Source: Erysipelotrichaceae bacterium (GTDB taxonomy: Bacteria; Bacillota_I; Bacilli_A; RFN20; CAG-826). From it: DNA of 64,000 nt. Numbering within the stretch: position 1 is the stretch's first letter; each line of letters begins with the position of its first letter. The position numbers were made by a program, and so were the translations under genes. This document shows, piece by piece, positions 29,710-38,528 of the stretch. The notes beneath the pieces are model-generated. The model was not told where the DNA came from and made no database searches. It saw nothing but the letters and a program-made list of their open reading frames with translations. The stretch covers positions 1 to 64,000 of the forward strand of contig SVAY01000007.1 in NCBI GenBank assembly GCA_015059185.1, in the 5' to 3' direction.

Positions 29710-30510
29710 ATGACAAAATTTGAAAAGTATTTGAGGAATAAGAATCTTTCTGAAAATACGATTAATGTTTATGCTTTCACAATATCAATGTTTTTTGAAA
29801 GGCATAAATCCATCACTAAGGAGAATCTATTAGAATTTAAAGGTTATCTGATAGAAAAATACAAACCAAAAACCGTTAATTTAAGAATCCAGGGAATTAA
29901 CAAATACCTTGATTTTATTGGGAAAAGTGAATTGCGAATAACTGCGGTAAAAATTCAGCAAAAGTCTTTTTTAGAAAACGTTATAAGTGATGCAGATTAT
30001 AACTATTTTAAGAAATCACTAAAAAGGGACAACAATTTGTATTGGTATTTCGTTATAAGATTTTTGGCCGCAACAGGTGCTAGAGTTAGTGAATTGGTTC
30101 AAATAAAAGTGGAACATGTAGAATTAGGACACCTTGATTTATATTCTAAAGGCGGAAAAACAAGAAGAATCTATATTCCGAAAAAACTACAAGATGAAGC
30201 AAATGAGTGGCTTGTTAAAAGTGGCAAAAGCAGTGGTTATCTATTTACTAATAATCAAGAAAGAAGAATTACTACGAGAGGCATATCGATACAACTAAAG
30301 AAATTAGCGATTAAATATGGTATTAATCAAAGTGTTGTATATCCTCATTCTTTTAGGCATCGTTTTGCTAAAAACTTCATCGAAAAGTACAACGATATTT
30401 CTTTATTGGCTGACTTAATGGGACATGATAGTATAGAGACTACTAGAATTTATTTAAGAAGAACCTCTACTGAGCAAAGGGCTATTGTTGATAAAATTAT
30501 AACCTGGTAG
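29710..30510 (+). CDS. Tyrosine recombinase, probable hsdS invertase
   Basis: The 266-residue protein is a XerC/XerD-like tyrosine recombinase. It has an N-terminal SAM-like core-binding domain (1-85) and a catalytic domain with all expected residues: Arg in TGARVSEL, Lys in SKGGKTRR, HSFRH, the His of LMGHDSIETT and the nucleophile Tyr in RIYLRRT. An AGGAGGAAA site precedes the ATG. It lies directly beyond the outer IR1 repeat and next to the silent hsdS cassettes. This is the arrangement of known phase-variable type I systems, so TRD inversion is its likely job. A role in island integration at tRNA-Arg is an alternative. Confidence 0.9.
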   Translation: MTKFEKYLRNKNLSENTINVYAFTISMFFERHKSITKENLLEFKGYLIEKYKPKTVNLRIQGINKYLDFIGKSELRITAVKIQQKSFLENVISDADYNYFKKSLKRDNNLYWYFVIRFLAATGARVSELVQIKVEHVELGHLDLYSKGGKTRRIYIPKKLQDEANEWLVKSGKSSGYLFTNNQERRITTRGISIQLKKLAIKYGINQSVVYPHSFRHRFAKNFIEKYNDISLLADLMGHDSIETTRIYLRRTSTEQRAIVDKIITW

Positions 30511-30898
30511 AGAAGATAGCGGTTCACGATGATTGAACACTAGAATTTCACTTCTTAACTAGTCAATCTTTGTGTATCCAAAGACATAAAAAGACTAAGT
30601 TACCAATTGCTGTTTCCAGTTACTTGTATCATTCTCGTAGCACTTAGACATTTAAGTACTTAATCCTTGATACAATTCGTATTGAGGATTTTTTCTTTGC
30701 TTACATCGAGCTTTTTTAAATATTGTGACTGTATCAGAACTTGGAATCCTCTCGTTTTTAAGATAAAAATAGTGGTGAATCTGATAAAGAATTATCGTAT
30801 CTACACAATAATTATTTATCAATGATAGCTTTTTTCTTTATTTCAAAATAAACTTGGTAAAATCTTGGAAATTTTATTCCTAATTGTGCTAATAAAAA
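30511..30898. other. Intergenic stretch with one terminator
   Basis: These 388 bases hold a hairpin at about 30661-30693 (AATCCTTGATAC with GTATTGAGGATT, then six T) that probably ends the recombinase transcript. The rest is AT-rich and shows no gene or recognised site. Confidence 0.6.
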
Positions 30899-31135
30899 GT
30901 GGCGACACTGTCGCAACAATTATCTTGGTCCCATTTTGTTGAATTGCTTCCTATCAAAGATAGGACTGAAAGAGAGTTTTACGCTGTTATGTGTCTCAAT
31001 GAGCAGTGGGATGTGAGAACTCTTAGAGATAGAAAAAAATCAATGTTATTTCAAAGAATAGCAAAATTATTAAAACTAATAGACAAGCTACAAACCTATA
31101 TGGACACGTTTTTTAATAGTGTTACAGATTCGTAA
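30899..31135 (+). pseudogene. Fragment of a DUF1016 (YhcG-type) protein
   Basis: The first 50 residues (ATLSQQLSWSHFVELLPIKD, then REFYAVMCLNEQW and VRTLRDR) match the middle of the DUF1016 N-terminal domain. This family of PD-(D/E)XK nuclease-associated proteins is often found beside type I restriction genes. The rest of the N-terminal domain and the whole C-terminal nuclease are absent. The reading ends in unrelated sequence where the island repeat begins. A stop lies two codons before the GTG. It is a relic of a gene replaced by recombination. Confidence 0.75.
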
Positions 31136-31236
31136 ATAATTCCTGATACAAGTTTGTGATTTTTTTGCATATTCAGCACTGAAACAAACCTAACTTTTTG
31201 CAAATATAACATATAAATAAACCTAACATTTTGCAA
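31126..31236 (+). repeat. Island repeat unit, partial copy 3
   Basis: Starts with CAGATTCGTAAATAATTC and TGATACAAG as in copy 2. It has two AAACCTAAC(T/A)TTTTGCAAA motifs like copy 1, but stops before the att core. It directly precedes another DUF4143 ATPase gene. Confidence 0.75.
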
Positions 31237-31290
31237 ATTCAATTTAACACATCTATATATTTGTTGTATTATAATGGAGAGGTAAATCAA

Positions 31291-32634
31291 ATGCTTAAAA
31301 GAAAAATATATTCTGAATTATTAAAATGGAAAAACGACTCAAAAGGAACATCCGCTTTATTAATTGAGGGCGCAAGACGTGTAGGCAAGACAAAAATTGC
31401 CGAGTATTTTGGTGAGAATGAGTTTCCTGCCTATAAAACAATTGACTTCTCTAAAGAATCAGAATATGTGATTAATTCCTTTAATGATTTGAGCAAAATT
31501 GAAAAGTTTTTTGAGAGTTTATTTTTAGCTCTAGGAACTAATGTTTTACCTCGAGGTAGTTTGTTAATATTTGATGAAATACAGTTTTGTCCTAAAGCCA
31601 GGCAGGCAATTAAAACTCTTGTTGCTGACGGAAGGTATTATTATTTAGAAACAGGATCTTTAGTTTCTATCAAGGAAAACACTCAAGATATCTTGATTCC
31701 TTCTGAGGAAGAATCCATTCAAATGTACCCAATGGATTATGAAGAATTTCTTTGGGCTTGTGGCTTAGAATTTGAAGCCCAAACAATAATTAATCATTTC
31801 AAAGAAAGAACAGCATTTGATTCGAATATCCATCAATCATTAATGAAGAATTTTAGAACGTATCTCGCTGTAGGTGGTATGCCAAAAGTGGTGGATACAT
31901 ATTTAACAACACATGATTTTTACGCTGTTGATAAAGAAAAGAAAAAGATAATTAAACTTTATGAAGAAGATTTAAGAAAAATTGACAATAAGTTTGGTAC
32001 TATTTGTTACCTTGTTTGGAAACAAATGCCAACAATGCTTTCGAATCATTCAACTAGATTTATTGTATCGTCGACCAATGAAAGGTCGGATTCTGTGTTA
32101 TTTACTAATACAATGGAAAAACTGATAGAGTCAAAAATGGTAATAGCGGTTTATAAATGCACTGATCCTAGTGGCGGATTCGCTTTAACTAAAGATGCCA
32201 GTTCATTTAAATTATATTTTAACGATGTTGGATTATTTACTTCTATTATCTATCCTAATACTGTCAATGACACCCAGGATATTTATCAAAGGTTAATATT
32301 TGATAAACTAAAAACAAATTTAGGAATGTTGTTTGAAAATGTTTCTGCTCAAATGTTAGTAGCAAATTCTTTTGAACCATATTATTACTCTTGGGGACAA
32401 GAAACTAATGGTGTTAAAAAGAAATACGAAATAGATTTTATTATCTATAAAGGAGGAAAGACCATTCCTTTTGAAGTTAAATCAAGAAATGTTTCTTCCA
32501 AGGAATCATTAGACGAATTTAGAAAAAAGTTCGTCAAAAAAATTGGAGAGAAATATATTGTCCATATAAAGCAACTATCCTATGGAGATAATTTGACACA
32601 TTTGCCTTATTACATGCTTTTTGCGGTTAAATAA
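31291..32634 (+). CDS. AAA-type ATPase, DUF4143 family (island copy 3)
   Basis: Start chosen at 31291 because GGAGAGG lies 8 bases before the ATG (MLKRKIYSELL) and the upstream extension reads like intergenic repeat. The 447 residues have Walker A EGARRVGKTKIA, Walker B LLIFDEIQFC and YLETGSLVSI. A DUF4143 domain follows. The C-terminus, KKYEIDFII...TIPFEVKSRN, keeps the full D...ExK nuclease signature, unlike the other two island copies. It is only distantly similar to them in the middle. The substrate and role are unknown. A terminator follows 27 bases after the stop. Confidence 0.85.
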   Translation: MLKRKIYSELLKWKNDSKGTSALLIEGARRVGKTKIAEYFGENEFPAYKTIDFSKESEYVINSFNDLSKIEKFFESLFLALGTNVLPRGSLLIFDEIQFCPKARQAIKTLVADGRYYYLETGSLVSIKENTQDILIPSEEESIQMYPMDYEEFLWACGLEFEAQTIINHFKERTAFDSNIHQSLMKNFRTYLAVGGMPKVVDTYLTTHDFYAVDKEKKKIIKLYEEDLRKIDNKFGTICYLVWKQMPTMLSNHSTRFIVSSTNERSDSVLFTNTMEKLIESKMVIAVYKCTDPSGGFALTKDASSFKLYFNDVGLFTSIIYPNTVNDTQDIYQRLIFDKLKTNLGMLFENVSAQMLVANSFEPYYYSWGQETNGVKKKYEIDFIIYKGGKTIPFEVKSRNVSSKESLDEFRKKFVKKIGEKYIVHIKQLSYGDNLTHLPYYMLFAVK

Positions 32635-32661
32635 AACATCTTAACTACCATAATCGTTTAT

Positions 32662-32690
32662 AATCTCTGATACAATTTCAGAGATTTTTT
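32662..32690 (+). terminator. Terminator after ATPase copy 3
   Basis: AATCTCTGA/TCAGAGATT stem (32662-32670, 32678-32686) with a 7-base loop, then a T run. Confidence 0.85.
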
Positions 32691-32716
32691 CTATTTTAGT
32701 TACTTTTTTGGATTTG

Positions 32717-32733
32717 GCTCGTCATTGATTTAA
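32717..32733 (+). repeat. Possible degenerate outer att site
   Basis: GCTCGTCATTGATTTAA matches the GCGCGCCATTGATTTAA part of the att-bearing repeats at 15 of 17 positions. It could be the decayed far boundary of the tRNA-Arg island. Confidence 0.35.
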
Positions 32734-32783
32734 AATGATAGATTTTTGCCAAAAATAAATATGAACTATGGCAAAAATATTGA

Positions 32784-33010
32784 GAATATGGCAAAAATGA
32801 TGGCAAAAATCTTTTTAACAACGACTTAACCGAGAATGAAAAGAAGGTGTTTTTAGAGCTTATAAATAATCCAAGCATTCCATACGACACATTAGTAGTG
32901 GAACTTAAAATTTCAAGAAGAACAGTATCTAGGTTTTTGAGTCTTTGGTTGAAAAAGGGTATATTCAAAGAGTAGGAACAAACAAAAAAGGATATTGGAT
33001 ACTGAGTTAA
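32784..33010 (+). pseudogene. Frameshifted winged-helix fragment
   Basis: After GKNDGKN spacers the frame reads NDLTENEKKVFLELINNP and then KISRRTVSRFL. This is the C-terminal winged helix common in AlbA/RecG-like ATP-binding regulators. Near 32940 one base is missing; the other frame then continues SLVEKGYIQRVGTNKKGYWILS to a stop at 33010. The N-terminal domains are absent. It is a decayed remnant and the TTTTTGCC repeats at 19814-19866 may come from the same family. Confidence 0.7.
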
Positions 33011-33011
33011 A

Positions 33012-33536
33012 ATGGAAAAGATAAGATTAGAAGAAGATGTTGTTAAAGAATTGGTCACTAAGTTTTTATTAGAAAAACCAAATGGCAATTGGCACGAAGA
33101 CAGAACTAAAACCGCTGACCTTCATGGTCATGGGGTTGATCTAAAGTTCTGTGGCGGCAAAAGAAATAGTGAGTTCTTTCTTATAGAATGTAAAGGCAAA
33201 TCTTACGCTAAAAGTGCTAGAAGCATTAATAGACAAAATAGCTGGGTTTATGCTCTTGGACAAATCATCAAAAGAATGGATACCAAGCGTATTATTTCTA
33301 GCGGCAAAAGTAAGGGCGATGTTAATAGAGCATATAAATATGGTTTAGCTCTTTGTGATGAAAGTGCTAGGGTAGCACTATACAGCATCCCTAAAGAAAT
33401 AGCAAATGTTCTCAACCTTCATATATTCTCTGTTAATGAATACGGAGAAGTTATTCAATTCACACCGAGTAAATTTGGTGAGAAATATGACGAGTCAGCA
33501 TTTTATTTGAAACCACTTAATTCTTATTCGGACTGA
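33012..33536 (+). CDS. Small putative PD-(D/E)XK nuclease
   Basis: The 174-residue protein has no family I can name. Residues about 35-65 read HGHGVDLKF, then SEFFLIECKGKS, which fits the Asp...Glu-x-Lys metal-binding core of PD-(D/E)XK nucleases. Conserved-looking helices with Arg and Gln follow (RSINRQNSWVYALGQIIKRM). It begins one base after the end of the winged-helix relic. It is the last gene before housekeeping genes on the other strand. A strong terminator follows. It may be a restriction-type or repair-type nuclease; this is inferred from motif only. Confidence 0.55.
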   Translation: MEKIRLEEDVVKELVTKFLLEKPNGNWHEDRTKTADLHGHGVDLKFCGGKRNSEFFLIECKGKSYAKSARSINRQNSWVYALGQIIKRMDTKRIISSGKSKGDVNRAYKYGLALCDESARVALYSIPKEIANVLNLHIFSVNEYGEVIQFTPSKFGEKYDESAFYLKPLNSYSD

Positions 33537-33578
33537 TTTTGTACTAAATAAGGTAAACCATTCCAACTAGAAAAAATT

Positions 33579-33601
33579 CCTTGGGTTAACCAAGGTTTTT
33601 T
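33579..33601 (+). terminator. Terminator between the island and yggS
   Basis: CCTTGG/CCAAGG stem with a GTTAA loop and six T; it closes the plus-strand island transcripts. Confidence 0.85.
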
Positions 33602-33624
33602 CTTTGTAAAAATAATGCTCTATC

Positions 33625-34260
33625 TTAATTTAAATCAAATAATATTCTTCCGAGTCTAATATGAGTAGCACCTTCTAAGATTGCTTCTTGATAATCATCA
33701 GTCATACCCATGCTTAAATAAGGAAGTTTAATATTACATTTCGTTTCTAATTCATCTCTTAATAATCTTAATTTCTTAAATTGAGTAGTGGTATCATTAC
33801 TCCCTTTAATCGCCATCATCATTAAACCTACAATATGGACGTTATGAAATTGTTTTAGATTATTTATAAACTGTTCAACTTCATAATAAGGAACGCCGTT
33901 TTTATTTTCTTCAAGATTAATTGATACTTCGATAAATGTATCTAGTGGCTTTTCTCTTAATTGATCGATCATTTTTGCAAGTTCTAAAGAATCTAAAGAA
34001 TGTAAATAATCAATCTTATTTATAACGAGTTTTGCTTTATTTCTTTGTAAATGACCGATAAAATGCCATTTAATTTCTTTATTATCTTTTAATTCTTCGT
34101 ATTTAGCTAAGAATGCATCGACTCGATTTTCACCAAAATTTTTCACCCCGTGATTAAATAAATCTAAGATATCATTCTTATCACCATATTTAGTGGCCGC
34201 AACTAGTGTAATATCATTAGGTAAAGATGCTAAAAAATTATCAATATCTTTTCTAATCAT
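33625..34260 (-). CDS. yggS: YggS-family pyridoxal phosphate homeostasis protein
   Basis: The 211-residue protein is of the YggS/PROSC type, which binds PLP and buffers its level but has no known enzyme activity. The PLP-binding Lys is in LVAATKYGD (about 26); the family motifs FGENRVDAFLAKYEEL, WHFIGHLQRNKAK and the GMTDDY segment (usually GMSxD) follow. It ends just before the intergenic terminator and is last of a four-gene minus-strand run. In many Firmicutes it is near ftsZ and sepF, but not here. Length is slightly short but complete. Confidence 0.93.
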   Translation of the reverse strand: MIRKDIDNFLASLPNDITLVAATKYGDKNDILDLFNHGVKNFGENRVDAFLAKYEELKDNKEIKWHFIGHLQRNKAKLVINKIDYLHSLDSLELAKMIDQLREKPLDTFIEVSINLEENKNGVPYYEVEQFINNLKQFHNVHIVGLMMMAIKGSNDTTTQFKKLRLLRDELETKCNIKLPYLSMGMTDDYQEAILEGATHIRLGRILFDLN

Positions 34261-34262
34261 TT

Positions 34263-35450
34263 TTAATCTACATCCAATAATATAAGTGAAGTTTGTCTAG
34301 GTGCAATAGATATAGCTTTATTATCATCTATATAAACGTCAATTTCTTCTCTAAAGCCATATTCACTAGTGTAGATACCTGGTTCAATTGAGAAGCCGAC
34401 ATGATTTAATATATGTCTTGTATCATGCGTTTCATAATTATCAATATTTACACCTTTACCATGTGGAGTGTCATCAATAGAAATAGAATGTCCAACACGG
34501 TGGATTAAATACTCATCTTGATGATATTTTCTTAATATACTTCTCACCGCTTCATCTACTTCATATCCCGCGACTGGTCTAATAGGAAGATTCTTGTTTA
34601 AGAACTCTAATCCATAATCCACTGATTCTTTTAAGATATTAAATAGTTCAACATATTTTTGAGGTGGATTTTTTCCAGTATATCCCATCCAAGTGATATC
34701 TGCATATACTCCATAACTAACATCTTGTTTAGCCCAAAGATCAATTAAGATTAAATCACCTTTTTTGATTATAGAGGAGGCATTTTCTTTTGGCTCATAA
34801 TGTGGATTACCGGCATTACCGTTCACTGCGACAATTGGATTAGAATCATAGACTAGTCCGTTATCTTTAAAATGTTTAGTAATCACTTTAACGACATCAT
34901 ATTCATATACTTTGATATTGTTTTTTAAAGAGTCTTCTATATATTTAAATGCTTTATCTTTTGCTTCTACTGTAATTCTCATCGCTTCATATTGACTCTT
35001 TAATGCTTCATTTTCATAAGTAGAAGTAAATTGAATTAATAAATCGCTTGAACTAGTTACGTTAACACCAAGATCTTTAATCATCTTAATTGTTCCATAA
35101 TCACAATAACTTGAACGAGGCAACGCACCCTGTTCACTCATTTCCATGATGACTTTTTTATATTGAACAAAGTACTTATTTACTAAAGAAATTAATTCAT
35201 TCCATGTTTGATAATTGATTAAATCAAAGTCTTTTTTAATATTAGCTACATCTAAATATGCATTATCAATTTTATGCGCGATAATATATGGTCTTTCTTT
35301 TTGAGGGATAACCATAAAGACTTTACGGGTAAGCATCTTTTTACTAATAAACGCAATTAATGCATCGTTCGAGCATTCATAGTCATATATTATCCAAGCA
35401 TCTAGATTATTATCTTTAAGATACTTTTTACTTATTTCTATTCTATCCAT
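34263..35450 (-). CDS. M24 family Xaa-Pro aminopeptidase
   Basis: The 395-residue protein has an N-terminal creatinase-like domain (1-150) and the pita-bread M24 domain. Metal ligands are visible: Asp in LIDLWAKQD, Asp in YADITWMG, His in HRVGHSISID, Glu in SIEPGIYTSEYG and Glu in FREEIDVYI. Such enzymes release the N-terminal residue before proline in the cytoplasm. The stop abuts yggS by two bases and the start overlaps the GH2 gene stop by one base, so the group is an operon. Prolidase activity on dipeptides is an alternative. Confidence 0.9.
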   Translation of the reverse strand: MDRIEISKKYLKDNNLDAWIIYDYECSNDALIAFISKKMLTRKVFMVIPQKERPYIIAHKIDNAYLDVANIKKDFDLINYQTWNELISLVNKYFVQYKKVIMEMSEQGALPRSSYCDYGTIKMIKDLGVNVTSSSDLLIQFTSTYENEALKSQYEAMRITVEAKDKAFKYIEDSLKNNIKVYEYDVVKVITKHFKDNGLVYDSNPIVAVNGNAGNPHYEPKENASSIIKKGDLILIDLWAKQDVSYGVYADITWMGYTGKNPPQKYVELFNILKESVDYGLEFLNKNLPIRPVAGYEVDEAVRSILRKYHQDEYLIHRVGHSISIDDTPHGKGVNIDNYETHDTRHILNHVGFSIEPGIYTSEYGFREEIDVYIDDNKAISIAPRQTSLILLDVD

Positions 35451-37138
35451 TAAAAGTGCACCTTCTCATTTATGTATTTAATATAATTTTTATCAACTTT
35501 AACGACTTCTCTATCAAATGTAATAAAACCATTAAGTTCATCTTCAACATCACTCAACTGAGTGTATATGAAGGCGGATAAACCTTTAGGAATATTAAGT
35601 AAGATATCGCGTTCAATAAATTTTTGATATGTGGCCATAAGTTCTTGCTTAGAATTCATATATTTATAGCCAAAATTTTTGTCGCTTGCTTTATGTCCTT
35701 CAATTGCTAAATTATAGCCTCCACATTCTGAAAGAATAATCGCACGATCTTTCACGTGTTTCTTATTAGGCATCTTTACTCTAGTAAAATAAACGTGAAG
35801 TGATTTAGTTTCGCTTATCCCTTGATCGTGCCAACCAGAAGCGTGGTCATAGATTCTAGTTGAATCAATCTCTTTCATCTCTTCATAAATGCGTTTAGAG
35901 TCAAATTGTCCCCATCCTTCATTAAATAATGTCCATAGAGCAATACAAGGAGAATTATATAAAAGATTAATTGTTTCTTTAAATTCTTTAACGGTATCTC
36001 TTCTTCCTTCAATATCCATACGGGAGAACTTCTTATGATTAAGGTCACTATGGTGGCGCTTAGTAATTAGTGGGAACGAAATAGTGGAGAATTTATATGT
36101 TGTGCCTCCGTTCACCATATCTTGCCAAACAATTAATCCAAGTTTATCACATAAGTGATACCAGATAAGAGATTCAATCTTTATGTGTTTTCTAATAGTA
36201 TTAAAACCTAAATCCTTTATAAGTTTTAAATCCTTTTCATAAGCTTCAATATTCGGTGGAGTGAGTAAGGTATCGTTATAATAACCTTGGTCTAATACAC
36301 CTTTCATGAATATTGGTTTATTGTTAAGGGCTAAAACTTTATAGCCATCTTTATCTAAGACACTAAACTTACGCATTGCAAAATAGCTTGATACGGTATC
36401 GTGATGATTAGAAATAGTGACTTCATATAGATATGGGTCATCGGTATACCATAAATGCGGATCTTTAATCTCGATCTCTACTTCTACATTAGTTTGTATC
36501 TTATATTTATCTTTATTTAATTCTAAAGTGACTTCCTTAGAAGTGGAGTTCACTAATACTCTAATCACATTATTATCAATATCAGGGGTGAATTTCACTT
36601 TTTGAATATAATCTTCTCTTACTGATTCCATCCACACTGGCATATAAATACCACTTTGAGGGGAATACCATATTCCACCATGAGCAAGTCTTTGTTTACC
36701 GCGTGAATAATACGAGGTATCAGTGTAGTCTTTCACTCTTAATTTAAGTTCATTAACTTTTTTAATACGGTCTCTATCAATTTCTACCTCAAAAGGAAGA
36801 AAACCTCCTTCATGATGAGTTAAGAGTCGATCGTTAAAATAGACGTCACAGATTTGATCAACTGCTCCAAAATGGATGATGACTTTATCTTTGATAAAAT
36901 TAGATGGAAAGATTATCTCTCTACGATAGAACAAAAAGTCCGTAGGATTAACAAATCTATTGACCTCACTCTTATTGGTTTCAGGTGAAAATGGGACTAA
37001 TATCTTGCCATCAAATTCACTAGGGAATTCATTAGAATCTCTAATCGCATAATCCCAATAACCATTAAGTGAGATATAAGAGTCTCTTCTTAGTTGTGGG
37101 CGAGGATAATCAGATAAAGGAATATTATTTATGCTCAT
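35450..37138 (-). CDS. Glycoside hydrolase family 2 enzyme (beta-galactosidase/glucuronidase type)
   Basis: Start chosen at 37138 (MSINNIPLSDYPRPQLRR), overlapping the transporter stop; a TTG further up is less likely. The 562-residue protein has the GH2 sugar-binding jelly-roll (residues 20-170), an immunoglobulin-like domain (about 175-260) and the TIM barrel. The acid/base Glu lies in LWTLFNEGWGQFD and the probable nucleophile Glu in IILSECGGYN. No signal peptide is present, so it acts in the cytoplasm on sugars imported by the neighbouring transporter. It is shorter than LacZ. Exact glycoside specificity cannot be read from sequence. Confidence 0.88.
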   Translation of the reverse strand: MSINNIPLSDYPRPQLRRDSYISLNGYWDYAIRDSNEFPSEFDGKILVPFSPETNKSEVNRFVNPTDFLFYRREIIFPSNFIKDKVIIHFGAVDQICDVYFNDRLLTHHEGGFLPFEVEIDRDRIKKVNELKLRVKDYTDTSYYSRGKQRLAHGGIWYSPQSGIYMPVWMESVREDYIQKVKFTPDIDNNVIRVLVNSTSKEVTLELNKDKYKIQTNVEVEIEIKDPHLWYTDDPYLYEVTISNHHDTVSSYFAMRKFSVLDKDGYKVLALNNKPIFMKGVLDQGYYNDTLLTPPNIEAYEKDLKLIKDLGFNTIRKHIKIESLIWYHLCDKLGLIVWQDMVNGGTTYKFSTISFPLITKRHHSDLNHKKFSRMDIEGRRDTVKEFKETINLLYNSPCIALWTLFNEGWGQFDSKRIYEEMKEIDSTRIYDHASGWHDQGISETKSLHVYFTRVKMPNKKHVKDRAIILSECGGYNLAIEGHKASDKNFGYKYMNSKQELMATYQKFIERDILLNIPKGLSAFIYTQLSDVEDELNGFITFDREVVKVDKNYIKYINEKVHF

Positions 37139-38435
37139 GTTTTCTATTCTCTTTTTCAATCAAATATACAGTAGGGATAAAACATAATCCCATGATGATT
37201 GCCGCTCCAAAGAAGATGAACTTGTTTGGTTGAAGCACTTCTTCACCATATTCATTAATATAGGTCATTGGATTGATATAACTTAATGCTTGACCAATGT
37301 AAGGACCAGTAACCATAGGAATCATCACGATAAATATCATTCTTATTCCTTGGAATAAACCAGCTTTACCGATTGGAGTGTAATCTCTAATCTTTGCCCC
37401 AAATAAAGCGGTTAAAACCATATAACCACTCATTAAGATAATGCCAGCAACAATGACAAAAGCCATATTATCAGCGAACATAAAGAGTATTGCACCTAAT
37501 GTTGCGACTGCTAAAGCAGGAACGATTAGTTTATTTTTACCCCATTTATCCATAAATAAGCCGATAACAACGGTAATAATAGAACTGACAATTAAAACGG
37601 TGCCTAATGTAATCGTAAAATTCATATCGGTAATTTTTAATGTCGTTTGGATATAAACAATTAAATATGGGAAGAATACTTGTATTGCAATTGAGAAGAT
37701 AGAGAAACAGATTAAAGAAACATATAAGAACTTATTTTCTTTTACAACGCTTGGTCTAAAGCCATAAAAGATGTTTTTAAAATATGGTTCTTTATCTATT
37801 TCATCTTTATCAAGTTTTTGATCGTTAGGAATAATAAATAATAAAGCAATACCAATTAATGTGGTTAGTCCTCCAATGGTATAGAAGAATAAATCCCAAC
37901 TGCCTTTTTTCACATCACAGTTAAATACTCCAGCGATAACAACAATTATAATCATTGCAATCATTGGTAAGACACTGAGAACTGATTCAACTTTACCACG
38001 ATAACTTTCTTCTGTGTTATCAGTGACATAAGCATTAAATGCCGCATCGTTACTGGTACTACCAAAGAAAGTCATGATACAGTCCATGATGACAATAAAT
38101 GTTCCGGCGAGAAACATTGAATTACCAACTATCGAGATTTTAGAATGTGGATCAAAGAAAGCGAATAGAGCGATTGATACACCCCAAATGATATAACCGA
38201 AAGCAATAAATGCTTTTCTTTTATGTAATTTATCACTTAACGCTCCCATAAATAGAGTGGTAACCGTAGCAGTTACCGCGCTTAACGCTGTCATCAAAGA
38301 GAGGAACATCATATCGTTTGAAGCATAGAAAGCATATGTAGAAAGATACATATTTTCTAATGCCCAAGCGATTTGACCAACAAATCCAGCTAAGATGAAA
38401 GTCATCCATTTTCTAAATCCAATTTTATTTTCCAT
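37125..38435 (-). CDS. MFS/GPH-type sugar transporter
   Basis: The 436-residue protein has about twelve hydrophobic segments and the MFS loop motif GALSDKLHKRKAFIAFGYIIWG after segment two. Its overall pattern resembles the glycoside-pentoside-hexuronide/cation symporter group. The gene overlaps the GH2 glycosidase downstream. The pair likely takes up and hydrolyses a beta-glycoside. A TATAAT box and an AAGGTAA sequence lie upstream on the minus strand, so this gene has a normal leader, unlike several neighbours. Substrate is not predictable from sequence. Confidence 0.85.
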   Translation of the reverse strand: MENKIGFRKWMTFILAGFVGQIAWALENMYLSTYAFYASNDMMFLSLMTALSAVTATVTTLFMGALSDKLHKRKAFIAFGYIIWGVSIALFAFFDPHSKISIVGNSMFLAGTFIVIMDCIMTFFGSTSNDAAFNAYVTDNTEESYRGKVESVLSVLPMIAMIIIVVIAGVFNCDVKKGSWDLFFYTIGGLTTLIGIALLFIIPNDQKLDKDEIDKEPYFKNIFYGFRPSVVKENKFLYVSLICFSIFSIAIQVFFPYLIVYIQTTLKITDMNFTITLGTVLIVSSIITVVIGLFMDKWGKNKLIVPALAVATLGAILFMFADNMAFVIVAGIILMSGYMVLTALFGAKIRDYTPIGKAGLFQGIRMIFIVMIPMVTGPYIGQALSYINPMTYINEYGEEVLQPNKFIFFGAAIIMGLCFIPTVYLIEKENRKHEHK

Positions 38436-38512
38436 AGTTAATTACCTTAATAACTATTATAAAGAATGAATGTTATTCTTTGAATAATATTTCTTATTTT
38501 TTCTAGATTATA

Positions 38513-38518
38513 TATAAT
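38513..38518 (+). promoter_or_regulatory. -10 box of the membrane protein gene
   Basis: TATAAT lies 10 bases before the ATG at 38529, giving a leader of about three bases. No good -35 box is seen. Confidence 0.4.
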
Positions 38519-38528
38519 TATTAATACT

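Noticed and set aside
29710-30510. Housekeeping XerC/XerD
   Set aside because: Although the catalytic residues are those of the family, the gene sits directly against inverted hsdS cassettes and in accessory DNA; a resolvase role for chromosome dimers is less likely than hsdS inversion.
30899-31135. Functional DUF1016 nuclease
   Set aside because: Only the middle of the N-terminal domain is present and the nuclease half is absent.
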